Numbered from the stretch's first letter, positions 1-6,937 are shown. The stretch: 11,387 bases of DNA from Candidatus Thorarchaeota archaeon (GCA_016840825.1 JAEORN010000044.1:1-11387), one strand, 5' to 3'. Translations and numbers: made by a program. Notes: generated from the letters alone by a model not told the origin.

Positions 1-741
1 GCTGGAATCGTTGCCATTCGTAGAGCAAAGAAGAGCACACTTGAGCAGCTTGCAAAGGCAACTGGTGCTCAGATCGCCTCAAGCCTTGACGAACTAAGTG
101 CTGAGAACATTGGCCATGCTGGAATTGTTGAGGAAACCAAGATCGGTGATGACAAGCTCGTCTACGTCAAAGACTGCAAGGATCCCAAAGCGGTATCAAT
201 CGTCATTCGCGGAGGTACTGAACACGTAGTTGATGAAGCTGATAGAGCAATACATGATGCTCTCTGTGTGGTCAGAAATGTTGTCGAGGATGGCTACTAT
301 GTAGCAGGTGGTGGCTCAGCTGAGGCTGAAGTCGCTAAGAGACTCGAGGAGTATGCTGGCAAGGTCAAAGGTCGTGAGCAATTGGCTATCGAAGCATTTG
401 CTGAAGCACTCAGGATTGTGCCAAAGACTCTCACAGAGAATGGTGGTCATGATCCCATCGACATCATTACTGAGCTGAACAAAGAGCACGGTGAAGCAAC
501 CGGCGTCTGGATGGGCGTCGATGTTATCAAGGGCAAGACTATTGACATGATGAAAGAAGGCGTTATTGAGCCAGTACGTGTCAAACATCAAGCCATACGC
601 TCTGCAGCAGAAGCGGCTCAAATGATCCTCAGGATCGATGACGTGATCGCTGCCAAGGCTGGTGCTGCACCTGATATGGGTGGCGCTGGCGGAATGCCAG
701 GTGGCATGGGCGGCATGGGCGGCATGCCCGGAATGATGTAA
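1..741 (+). CDS. Thermosome (group II chaperonin) subunit, C-terminal part
   Basis: This is the C-terminal 246 residues of an archaeal group II chaperonin, the cytosolic ATP-driven double-ring folding machine. The reading frame is open from base 1, so the N-terminal part, including the first ATP-binding motifs, lies outside the window. The visible portion begins in the apical domain (AGIVAIRRAKKSTLEQLAKA) and continues through the intermediate and equatorial domains. The HDALCVVRN segment at window residues 85-93 carries the Asp (residue 86) that in this family serves ATP hydrolysis. It is followed by the nucleotide-contacting GGGSAEAEVA motif and an ENGGHDPID segment close to the usual ENAGxDPID. 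The protein ends in a Gly/Met-rich repeat tail (GGM units), typical of thermosomes. Whether it is an alpha or beta subunit cannot be decided here. Identification is firm. Confidence 0.97.
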   Translation, partial: AGIVAIRRAKKSTLEQLAKATGAQIASSLDELSAENIGHAGIVEETKIGDDKLVYVKDCKDPKAVSIVIRGGTEHVVDEADRAIHDALCVVRNVVEDGYYVAGGGSAEAEVAKRLEEYAGKVKGREQLAIEAFAEALRIVPKTLTENGGHDPIDIITELNKEHGEATGVWMGVDVIKGKTIDMMKEGVIEPVRVKHQAIRSAAEAAQMILRIDDVIAAKAGAAPDMGGAGGMPGGMGGMGGMPGMM

Positions 742-757
742 TATCGAATGTCACTTT

Positions 758-791
758 AGGAGCCATATTGGCTCCTTAATTTTCCTTTTTT
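758..791 (+). terminator. Hairpin plus T-run terminator after the thermosome gene
   Basis: A perfect 8-bp inverted repeat (AGGAGCCA at 758-765 and TGGCTCCT at 769-776, three-base loop) begins 16 bases after the thermosome stop codon. It is followed by a T-rich run ending in six Ts (786-791). T-runs are the main determinant of archaeal transcription termination, and the stem strengthens the call. It probably separates the strongly expressed chaperonin transcript from the next gene, which starts only 13 bases further on. Confidence 0.75.
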
Positions 792-804
792 CAGGTGTAC
801 TCAA

Positions 805-1677
805 ATGGCCAAGAGAGTATTGGTACTTGGGATGAATCCGTTCGATTCAGGAAAGACCGTTCTATCTCTAAAGATATCTAAAACTCTGAAGGAACTGGGA
901 GCTTCCGTGGAATACTTCAAACCTTTTAGTGGCAGTAACTACTGGTACAAGTATCAACACATCCAAACTTGTCAAAGCGAAGGGAAGTTGTATTCATTTG
1001 ATGCACATCGGGCAAGAGTAGTGCTGGATTCGACGATTCCTATAGAGATTACCAATCCAATACATACGTTATTTGTCCCAGCAATACTGGAAAAACCTGA
1101 TGAGATTATTTCCCATTCTCTTGCGATGAGTGGTTGGGATTCTATCTTAGCATTGCGTAGATTCTCGAGTCCTGAGAAAATGAAAATCAAAACTGTCACA
1201 CTGGTGGCGAAGCATCTAATCGACTCTGGAGCGTTGATGTTGACTCCAGAAGAAGTTGAAAATCTCACTCGCGACAGCGACATTATACCATTTGAGTCCT
1301 TAGAAGAGGTTCTCTTGTATACAGAACAGGTTCTTGAAGGAGTGCTCGATGCGAGTTTCGACTATATCGAACAAACAGCGGATATCGTCATCATTGAGAG
1401 CTTTAACAATACTGCATGGCCTTGGGAAGGGCTTGATAGGGTGGATACTGTCTTGGCTGTAGGGCCTGGGCATATCTTTGTCTATGATGCAGAACGATTT
1501 AGAAAGGCTACCATGTTGAAGAAATATAATAGTCAAGCAATCAGAGAAGTGCCGTTCTCCAGAGTAGCAGAACTGATAAAACCTAGAGAGAGAGTACTTA
1601 TCTCAGCTGGAGAAGATATTCAGCAATGGCAACTTGAGAAAATGGGTATAGAACAAGAAAGAATGATTAAGACCTAA
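805..1677 (+). CDS. BioD/CobQ-like P-loop NTPase family protein, function unknown
   Basis: A 290-residue soluble protein that opens with a beta strand and a deviant Walker A loop, GMNPFDSGKT (residues 9-18). Here the first Gly stands six residues before GKT, as in the stretched P-loops of the dethiobiotin synthetase and cobyrinate amidase superfamily. Lys39-Pro40 in YFKPFSG matches the KP pair that follows the second strand in BioD proteins. A Walker-B-like strand ending in IIESFNN (residues 196-202) occupies the place of the BioD VEGAGG-type motif. I see no glutaminase domain and no neighbouring biotin or cobamide gene, so neither pathway is supported. The start is ATG, with an AGGTG Shine-Dalgarno-like stretch at 793-797. 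trxB follows after a 22-base gap, so the two genes are probably co-transcribed. The superfamily is likely right; the substrate is unknown. Confidence 0.75.
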   Translation: MAKRVLVLGMNPFDSGKTVLSLKISKTLKELGASVEYFKPFSGSNYWYKYQHIQTCQSEGKLYSFDAHRARVVLDSTIPIEITNPIHTLFVPAILEKPDEIISHSLAMSGWDSILALRRFSSPEKMKIKTVTLVAKHLIDSGALMLTPEEVENLTRDSDIIPFESLEEVLLYTEQVLEGVLDASFDYIEQTADIVIIESFNNTAWPWEGLDRVDTVLAVGPGHIFVYDAERFRKATMLKKYNSQAIREVPFSRVAELIKPRERVLISAGEDIQQWQLEKMGIEQERMIKT

Positions 1678-1699
1678 TGATGAGAATGAGTTGTTGCGC

Positions 1700-2692
1700 A
1701 TGAAAATCACAGGAATGTCACAGACACCAACAGATGAAGACCTCGAATGGGAAGTAATTATCATTGGAGGTGGTCCAGCGGGAATGACGGCTGCAATCTA
1801 TGCAGCACGTTACGGTTTGAAGACCTTGCTGCTGGAATCAGCAGTGCTTGGAGGTGCACAAGCCACAAGTCCAGGTATTGAGAACTATCCGGGATTCACC
1901 TACATCACAGGAATCGATCTTGCTTCAAAAATGAAGGAACAGGTCAAAGCTACAGGAGCAAAGATACGAGAGATCACTGAGGTCAAGAAAATCACTCGCG
2001 AGGAAAGTGAAAAGGGACACTTCATTCTGGAAACGCGAAGAGGTAACTACAGAGCACCTTCGATCATCATTGCCACTGGAGGTGGACATAGACATCTCAA
2101 TGTTCCTGGGGAGAGCGAGTTCACGGGACGAGGAGTTTCATACTGTGCAACTTGTGATGGCCCGTTATTTAGGAATAAGAGAGTTCTTGTTATAGGAGGA
2201 GGAAATACTGCGGCTGTAGAGTCGGTCTATCTTTCCGAACTCACAGAAAGCACAATTCTGGTTCATCGACGTGATGAGCTACGTGCTGAGAAGGCGATGC
2301 AAGATATGGTCTTCGATTCAAAGGTCGATATCAAATGGAGTCACGTCGTTAAGGAATTTCGTGGTGACGATCTCCTGCGTGAGGTTGTTGTTGAAGACCT
2401 GAAAACTGGTGAAGAGAAGGTTATCACTGTTGATGGTGCTTTTGTCGCATTAGGCTCTTCACCCAATAGCAAGTTAGCTATTGACCTCGGAGTAGAAACT
2501 AACAAGAATGGAGAGATTCTCGTACAAGCGAATCAGACCACTAATATTCCAGGACTCTTTGCAGCAGGAGATGTCGTTGAATCCATGAAACAAATTGCAG
2601 TAGCTGTAGGTCAGGGAGCTATTGCGGCGGATTCCGCATACTTGTACGTACGCGAATTACAAAGAACTGAAGTTAGGGGATACGGAGGATAA
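1700..2692 (+). CDS. trxB: Thioredoxin-disulfide reductase
   Basis: A 330-residue cytosolic flavoprotein that passes electrons from a nicotinamide cofactor through FAD to thioredoxin or glutaredoxin-like proteins. The features of low-molecular-weight TrxB appear in the right order: the FAD Rossmann motif GGGPAG (residues 23-28), the redox-active pair CATC (Cys149 and Cys152) followed by DG, a second Rossmann motif GGGNTAA (166-172), and HRRDELR (189-195), the Arg-rich signature associated with NADPH preference. The C-terminal FAAGDVV contacts FAD. The length is normal. I chose ATG 1700. An in-frame TTG at 1691 would add three residues, and ATG 1715 would remove five; neither has a better ribosome-binding site. 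It lies just downstream of the P-loop gene and is followed by a hairpin. Confidence 0.95.
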   Translation: MKITGMSQTPTDEDLEWEVIIIGGGPAGMTAAIYAARYGLKTLLLESAVLGGAQATSPGIENYPGFTYITGIDLASKMKEQVKATGAKIREITEVKKITREESEKGHFILETRRGNYRAPSIIIATGGGHRHLNVPGESEFTGRGVSYCATCDGPLFRNKRVLVIGGGNTAAVESVYLSELTESTILVHRRDELRAEKAMQDMVFDSKVDIKWSHVVKEFRGDDLLREVVVEDLKTGEEKVITVDGAFVALGSSPNSKLAIDLGVETNKNGEILVQANQTTNIPGLFAAGDVVESMKQIAVAVGQGAIAADSAYLYVRELQRTEVRGYGG

Positions 2693-2700
2693 TCCAAGAC

Positions 2701-2722
2701 TTGTACGGAAATGTCCGTACAA
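2701..2722. terminator. Perfect 9-bp hairpin after trxB
   Basis: TTGTACGGA (2701-2709) and TCCGTACAA (2714-2722) form a perfect 9-bp inverted repeat around a four-base loop, eight bases after the trxB stop codon. No strong T-run follows, so it could be a processing or mRNA 3'-end structure. It could equally be a dyad operator, since the TATA-like box of the next gene lies about 25 bases downstream. The inverted repeat is certain; its role is not. Confidence 0.45.
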
Positions 2723-2744
2723 TACGTACTTAGTTTCGCACTAG

Positions 2745-2753
2745 CTTATATCC
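2745..2753 (+). promoter_or_regulatory. TATA-like box for the methyltransferase gene
   Basis: CTTATATCC lies centred about 27 bases before the GTG at 2776 and 36 bases before the ATG at 2785. Archaeal transcription usually starts 22-27 bases after the TATA box, so the transcript would begin close to the start codon and be leaderless or nearly so. This agrees with the absence of any Shine-Dalgarno sequence. The call is an inference from spacing and composition. Confidence 0.4.
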
Positions 2754-2784
2754 TACTTCTGAGTTTCATCAATTAGTGAATATT

Positions 2785-3381
2785 ATGTTTGAATGGTTTA
2801 GTCTGATTTTTCTGATTGCTACCACAATATCATCGCTGGTACTATATATTAAAAGCGTGCAACCTGCGAAATTGGAGCAAGAGATAGGCGAGATAGCCTA
2901 TGAGAAGTGTGAGCGATATCGAAAGTATGCATCTATTACATTTACTCTCTTCTTTGTCTCGTATCTCCTCTGCTATCTCTTTCCACTCCAACTACCCATC
3001 CCAATCAACCTGCCTTGGGAGTATCCAATATCCATTCTACTGGCAATTCTGATTGCAATTCCAGCTTTCGCTCTAATGGGAATTGGCGTGAGAGATGCTG
3101 GAGAGGAAACCATACGACCAAAGAAGGATCACGAGATGTATGGAGGAATCTACAATTGGGTAAGGCATCCTCAATCACTAGGAGAAGTCTGGACTGGGCA
3201 CATCATGGCATTAGTCTTCAATAGCACCTTTCTCTTCCTATACTCATTCCTCTGGATTCCGGTGTTCTACTACATGTCAGTCGTCGAGGAGAGAGACCTT
3301 ATTCTTCGATATGGAGAAGCATACATCCAATATCGTAAAAGAGTCGGAATGTACTTTCCTAAAAGGAAGAAGGAGCATTGA
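2785..3381 (+). CDS. ICMT/PEMT-family membrane methyltransferase
   Basis: A 198-residue integral membrane protein with the C-terminal signature of the isoprenylcysteine carboxyl methyltransferase / phospholipid methyltransferase (NnrU-like) family. The sequence GGIYNWVRHP (residues 120-129) is followed by two hydrophobic segments, then EERDL (168-172) and YGEAYIQY (176-183). In this family the RHP and EE elements form the S-adenosylmethionine pocket at the membrane face. The N-terminal part holds a membrane helix near residues 3-22, a charged loop, and a hydrophobic pair near 48-100. The acceptor could be a prenylcysteine, a phospholipid head group or another small molecule; the sequence does not decide. 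GTG at 2776 is an alternative start adding three residues. The next gene starts 12 bases downstream, suggesting an operon with the small membrane protein. Confidence 0.85.
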   Translation: MFEWFSLIFLIATTISSLVLYIKSVQPAKLEQEIGEIAYEKCERYRKYASITFTLFFVSYLLCYLFPLQLPIPINLPWEYPISILLAILIAIPAFALMGIGVRDAGEETIRPKKDHEMYGGIYNWVRHPQSLGEVWTGHIMALVFNSTFLFLYSFLWIPVFYYMSVVEERDLILRYGEAYIQYRKRVGMYFPKRKKEH

Positions 3382-3393
3382 GGTCTGGCCCGT

Positions 3394-3840
3394 ATGTTTA
3401 GTATAGACAGACGAATTCGTGAAACCAGTTCATTATTCTGGCTGGCCATAGCTCAGTTGATCTACGGAATCATTGAAACGACTGATACTATCACAATTCT
3501 ACTCATATCAGCTGGACTCGTGCCAAATCTCTATATTGGGTTGATTGATTCGAATCAGACAATTGCCATAATCCTTGACAATACACCTATTCTTCTCTTC
3601 CCTATCTTTCTGTTCTTCACGACGCTGAGATTGATTTCAGGATACTGGATATTAAGAAACAAAGTAAAAGGAATTTGGCTGACCCTCTTTCTCACTGGGA
3701 TTACATTGATTGCGGCATTCTATCTTCTACCTTTGGGCGTTCTTGATATTGGATTTTGTATACCTATTGTATATCTACTCTTCACTGGTTATTTCGGTGA
3801 CAGGAGGATATTAGAAAGTCAGGAGAATAATCTGAGGTAA
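3394..3840 (+). CDS. Small four-helix membrane protein, unknown function
   Basis: A 148-residue hydrophobic protein with about four predicted membrane segments: near residues 14-43, 57-87 (containing the charged pair's neighbour Arg79), 93-113 and 116-134. The N-terminus is short and basic (RRIRE), and the C-terminal tail is polar and begins at GDRR. No catalytic motif was recognised. It starts 12 bases after the methyltransferase stop, on the same strand, so the two are probably co-transcribed and may act at the same membrane. Even composition along the frame and the tight spacing support a real gene. I have no family name for it. Confidence 0.7.
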   Translation: MFSIDRRIRETSSLFWLAIAQLIYGIIETTDTITILLISAGLVPNLYIGLIDSNQTIAIILDNTPILLFPIFLFFTTLRLISGYWILRNKVKGIWLTLFLTGITLIAAFYLLPLGVLDIGFCIPIVYLLFTGYFGDRRILESQENNLR

Positions 3841-3911
3841 TGTGCCACGAAAAATGCAGCTGTACATTCTTACCCCTTGGGGAAACGTTAATAACACAGC
3901 CGCAATGGTGG

Positions 3912-3932
3912 GCTCTCGCGCTGAGCGAGAGC
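3912..3932. other. 8-bp GC-rich hairpin upstream of the toroid-protein gene
   Basis: GCTCTCGC (3912-3919) and GCGAGAGC (3925-3932) pair perfectly around a five-base loop. The structure lies 71 bases after the preceding stop and 34 bases before the next start codon. Only three Ts follow it. It may terminate the membrane-protein operon or form part of the 5' leader of the next gene. A related hairpin stands just after that gene, at 5204-5225. Confidence 0.5.
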
Positions 3933-3966
3933 TTTAGGCGTCACGATAATTGACCGGGATGATGAA

Positions 3967-5187
3967 ATGAATAAGGTCCAAGTTGCGAGTATAGCATTCG
4001 TACTCTCACTAGTTGCAATGTCGTTCATGGTGGTACCAATATCAGCACAGACTACACGATGGCAATCATTAGAGGCATATATGAAAGAACATTACGATGA
4101 TCCGATCGATAATGGTGAGGGAGGATATACTATCCCTGATTCAGAAACATCGCGACTATATCCAACCATGGGAGCAGTGATGGTTTACGAAGCCATGGAT
4201 ATGTTAGGTAATCGTCCACCAGTCACGGATCTTGTTAAAATTATGAATTTCACAAGAAAGCTTCAATGGAAAAGCGGTGGAGAAGAATACGAAAGATGGG
4301 GTGGCTTTTCATTATACATCGCAGGACCTGTAAGCATTGAGAACTCCTATTGGGCAATTCAAATGTGGAACCTAATGAAGGAACAGAGCGATATCCCTGG
4401 CATGGCAGCTATTGAATCAATAAACGCTACTTCCGCTCTTATCTTCGTTAACAAGACGCAAACCACAAGGGGTGGGTTTGGTTCAGCTTCTGGAACTCCG
4501 CCAGACCTAATATCTACATATCACGCTCTATGGGTAATGAATGAGATGTTAGCAATCACGGGTGGCTCTGTATCAGACTGGCTATGGAATGCAACAACAA
4601 CTCTTGAATGGATCTTGAATTGTTCAACAGGAGAGGCGTTCAAGCTAACTCCGGAATCAGGCGTTCCAAGTCTTACTGCAACAGCTGCAGGATTGCTTGC
4701 ACTCGATGAACTCAACCAGCTTTCTGCTCTTGAAGCCACAGAACAGCAAGCAATGAGGAATTGGGTCATTCAAAGACAAGTTACGCAGAGTACCGCAGGA
4801 GAATTTCTAGGAGGATTCACCGAGTCAGTTTTAACAAATGACACAAACCTTCATTCCACATATTACGCATTAGAAGTTTTTAGTCTTCTTGGAGGATTCG
4901 ATTCAATTGACTCAGACCTAATAGCTGATTTCGTGATTGACTGTCAATCACAAGATGGGGGATGGGCTAATGAGCCAGGCGTTGAAGTAGGAACCTTGTT
5001 CGATGCGGGACTTGCTCTGAAAATCCTCAGCATATTGGACCCGGTAAATCATACATATCGAAACATGATATATCAGGCAGATCCATACAATCCAGCACCA
5101 CCTCTAGTTGATTGGAGAATTCTCTTCATAGCAGTATTGATTATTGCCGCTATGGTTGTAGCACTTGTTGCACTTAGAATGGACTAA
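3967..5187 (+). CDS. Secreted, membrane-anchored prenyltransferase/squalene-oxidase-repeat (alpha/alpha-toroid) protein
   Basis: A 406-residue protein with a signal peptide (about residues 1-27, with a hydrophobic core and a likely cut after ISA) and a single C-terminal membrane helix (about 383-403) ending in a short basic/acidic tail. It is therefore exposed outside the cell and anchored by its C-terminus. The body repeats the toroid pattern of a Gly-Gly-aromatic turn followed by a helix: WGGF (111-114), GGFG (169-172) followed by STYHALWVM, LGGF (281-284) followed by STYYALEVF, and CQSQDGGW (326-333). Seven N-x-S/T sequons suggest N-glycosylation. The Asp-x-Cys and His zinc ligands of protein prenyltransferase beta subunits do not appear at the corresponding repeats, and the protein is extracytoplasmic, so prenyl transfer is unlikely. 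A binding or surface-structural role is an inference. The start is ATG, with only a weak GGGATGATG stretch upstream. Confidence 0.8.
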   Translation: MNKVQVASIAFVLSLVAMSFMVVPISAQTTRWQSLEAYMKEHYDDPIDNGEGGYTIPDSETSRLYPTMGAVMVYEAMDMLGNRPPVTDLVKIMNFTRKLQWKSGGEEYERWGGFSLYIAGPVSIENSYWAIQMWNLMKEQSDIPGMAAIESINATSALIFVNKTQTTRGGFGSASGTPPDLISTYHALWVMNEMLAITGGSVSDWLWNATTTLEWILNCSTGEAFKLTPESGVPSLTATAAGLLALDELNQLSALEATEQQAMRNWVIQRQVTQSTAGEFLGGFTESVLTNDTNLHSTYYALEVFSLLGGFDSIDSDLIADFVIDCQSQDGGWANEPGVEVGTLFDAGLALKILSILDPVNHTYRNMIYQADPYNPAPPLVDWRILFIAVLIIAAMVVALVALRMD

Positions 5188-5203
5188 AATGGATGAATAG
5201 GTT

Positions 5204-5225
5204 TATCTCGCTACACCGCGAGATA
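5204..5225. terminator. 8-bp hairpin after the toroid-protein gene
   Basis: TATCTCGC (5204-5211) and GCGAGATA (5218-5225) form a perfect 8-bp stem with a six-base loop, 16 bases after the stop codon. No T-run follows, so termination is uncertain. The inner CTCGC/GCGAG core is the same as in the hairpin at 3912-3932, on the other side of the gene. Confidence 0.45.
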
Positions 5226-5231
5226 GCCTCA

Positions 5232-5249
5232 TCCGGTCCCTTTCCGGTC
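5232..5249 (+). repeat. Short tandem repeat of TCCGGTC before the 532-residue gene
   Basis: TCCGGTC occurs at 5232-5238 and again at 5243-5249, separated by CCTT, ending two bases before the ATG at 5252. An 11-base period is close to one turn of the DNA helix, which would place a repeated protein contact on one face. It overlaps the ribosome-binding position, and no Shine-Dalgarno sequence is present there. The repeat is directly visible; a regulatory role is speculative. Confidence 0.35.
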
Positions 5250-5251
5250 AA

Positions 5252-6850
5252 ATGGTGTTTATAATGACTGAGCCCCATGAATACAGCGACGAAGAGAGTA
5301 TTCCACGATATCAACGAGGTTTTGAATGGTTCTCACAATTGGTCAAATCAAAGATGACTAATCGGCCTTGGAAACGATTGGGTATCTTCTCGTTCTATGA
5401 TGCACCTTTTGCTGAAAGTGATCTTCTGTACCTTTCTCCGAAGCAAGTAATGGCAATAATGGCAAAACAGGCAAAGAATAAAGAAACTTCACTTGTCTTC
5501 GTAGCTGATGCTTTAGAGAGAGCGGAAATGGGACTTAGCTCAAAGCAAGGCTTTGATCAGTTCATGGAAATCTTCGATAGCCTCTTTCCTGATGCCGTTA
5601 AATATTACTTTGGATCTAAAGACTCTGAAAGAACATTCCTCCACGGTTTTACTCCTCTAAAGATACCATTAGAATGGCTTGTTAGCAGGCCCAATATCTT
5701 CGCAGAAGTATTATCAGATGCTTCACCGGTAGGTGAAGAGATAGGACCTGGTGATGCCGCCTTCGAGAACTTTGAGGGTATGCATGAGGTTCTTGTAGAG
5801 AAACTAGGCCCTCCATCGTTGACAGAGGAAGTTCTAGGTAAAATAAGGAACGCAGAAGCAAGTGAGTATGCTGGAGAAGCTGTGGGATTGATGACGGTCT
5901 TCATCAGTCCAACAACTGCTGTATCAAGGGGAGTAAAATATCTAGGGAAATTTGCCAGTCTTATTAAAGACAGGAGAAAACAAGAAGTCAAAGAAGTATA
6001 CAGAGAATGGGAGGAAAGAGTTACAGAAGGATATTCGGTAGAGAACTTGATGAAATTCTTTGACGAAGATCCTGAGTATGACTCTGGACTTTCGAGTGCT
6101 ATAGCTGATTACAAACCAGTCCTTTTGATAATAGAGACACGCGGAACCCTCTATGATCTTTTCCTACCACTTGTTCTTCAGCACCTGGTTGCAGATATCG
6201 GATATGTTGCGCCTCAATATAGGAGGAGAAAGAAATCTGATATCGAGAAGGAGGATGAAGAGAAAATTGAGGACGAGACGACCGAGGGCACCCTAACATA
6301 TGAGGAGCCAGCTGAAACAGGATTACCTCCAGTAACGGACAAGCTAATTCAGGATTTCATCGAGAAGCAGCAAGAAGAGATGGTCCAGAATATTGAGATC
6401 TCAGATGATGAGTTTGAAGGCAAACCAGAAACAGTTCTCTTCCTTGATGCAGCGACACATCTATCGAAGTTTCGTCGTTCATTCAAGTTTGCCCTAGGAA
6501 TACCAGACAAATATCCTAATGTGTCTGTAGCAGCCTCGTTCTTCACAAATAGAGACACCATTTCAGATACACTCCAAGGAGGAGTATTGGAATATATGAG
6601 CGAGCGTGCACTGGTTTTTGATCTTCATCCACAACTATTCGACCTTGCAACCTCAAAGATGCCTATTTCAAAGAAAGCTTGGTTGCAGGTTAGATTGCAA
6701 GAGATGGATCGTGTTCGAACCGATGGAAACGTCGCATTTCTTGAATACTATGCACCAGAAAAGAAACAACCATGGGTGCTTCGTATTGTTGAAAAACCAG
6801 ATTTAGGTGCAATAAGAAAACTCCGAGAATGGTTCAGAAAACGGGATTAA
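5252..6850 (+). CDS. Hypothetical protein, 532 residues, with a charged central linker
   Basis: I do not recognise this family. The protein has no signal peptide and no clear membrane helix, so it is probably cytosolic. The N-terminal part (to about residue 320) alternates hydrophobic strands and helices. Examples are RLGIFSFYDAPF near 42-53 and a strand, VLLIIETRG, near 290-298. A strongly charged segment, rich in Lys, Glu and Asp, runs from about 324 to 390 and looks like a flexible linker or coiled coil. The C-terminal domain starts with a hydrophobic strand ending in Asp (VLFLDAA, 395-401), recalling a Walker B strand, but no P-loop (GxxxxGKS/T) exists anywhere. The C-terminus is basic. 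The start could be ATG 5252 or ATG 5264 (MTEPHEY); neither has a ribosome-binding site. Length and absence of stops make the gene itself certain. Confidence 0.7.
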   Translation: MVFIMTEPHEYSDEESIPRYQRGFEWFSQLVKSKMTNRPWKRLGIFSFYDAPFAESDLLYLSPKQVMAIMAKQAKNKETSLVFVADALERAEMGLSSKQGFDQFMEIFDSLFPDAVKYYFGSKDSERTFLHGFTPLKIPLEWLVSRPNIFAEVLSDASPVGEEIGPGDAAFENFEGMHEVLVEKLGPPSLTEEVLGKIRNAEASEYAGEAVGLMTVFISPTTAVSRGVKYLGKFASLIKDRRKQEVKEVYREWEERVTEGYSVENLMKFFDEDPEYDSGLSSAIADYKPVLLIIETRGTLYDLFLPLVLQHLVADIGYVAPQYRRRKKSDIEKEDEEKIEDETTEGTLTYEEPAETGLPPVTDKLIQDFIEKQQEEMVQNIEISDDEFEGKPETVLFLDAATHLSKFRRSFKFALGIPDKYPNVSVAASFFTNRDTISDTLQGGVLEYMSERALVFDLHPQLFDLATSKMPISKKAWLQVRLQEMDRVRTDGNVAFLEYYAPEKKQPWVLRIVEKPDLGAIRKLREWFRKRD

Positions 6851-6864
6851 TATTCACAAAGGGC

Positions 6865-6875
6865 AATTTATATGG
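6865..6875 (+). promoter_or_regulatory. TATA-like box upstream of the AbrB-like regulator
   Basis: AATTTATATGG lies about 15 bases after the preceding stop codon. A transcript starting roughly 25 bases beyond the box would begin near 6895-6898 and leave a leader of about 40 bases that contains the GGAGGA ribosome-binding site. A second AT-rich candidate, GATATATCC, sits at 6889-6897. The call rests on composition and spacing. Confidence 0.4.
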
Positions 6876-6925
6876 ATATCCCGTAACAGATATATCCCTA
6901 GAGAGATGGTACATTGTAAGTGTCC

Positions 6926-6931
6926 GGAGGA
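6926..6931 (+). promoter_or_regulatory. Ribosome-binding site that sets a TTG start
   Basis: GGAGGA is followed six bases later by TTG at 6938, a standard spacing. The longer frame beginning with GTG at 6920 would place this site inside the coding region and has no ribosome-binding site of its own. The TTG at 6938 is therefore preferred. Confidence 0.6.
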
Positions 6932-6937
6932 TTACGA

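Noticed and set aside
316..621. Minus-strand open frame opposite the thermosome gene
   Set aside because: It is the complement of a firmly identified, conserved coding region, and its translation has no recognisable domain. The same applies to the other frames inside the thermosome, P-loop, toroid, 532-residue, synthetase-like, HMG-CoA synthase and thiolase genes.
1679..1715. TTG at 1691 as the trxB start
   Set aside because: It adds only three residues, and its upstream sequence is no better than that of the ATG at 1700; homologous proteins do not need the extra residues.
3912..3966. A C/D-box small RNA or a tRNA-like RNA in the leader of the toroid gene
   Set aside because: ATGATGA at 3959-3965 resembles a C box and CTGA occurs at 3921-3924, but the order is wrong (CTGA before the C box), the C-like box abuts the start codon, and no T-loop or acceptor stem was found.
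3967..5187. Reading the toroid protein as a protein farnesyl/geranylgeranyl transferase beta subunit
   Set aside because: It has a signal peptide, glycosylation sequons and a C-terminal anchor. The repeats that align with the zinc-binding positions show other residues (for example Asp where the His ligand is expected).
5232..5249. The TCCGGTC repeat as the start of a CRISPR array or an attachment site
   Set aside because: There are only two seven-base copies four bases apart, with no spacers, no integrase and no further copies.
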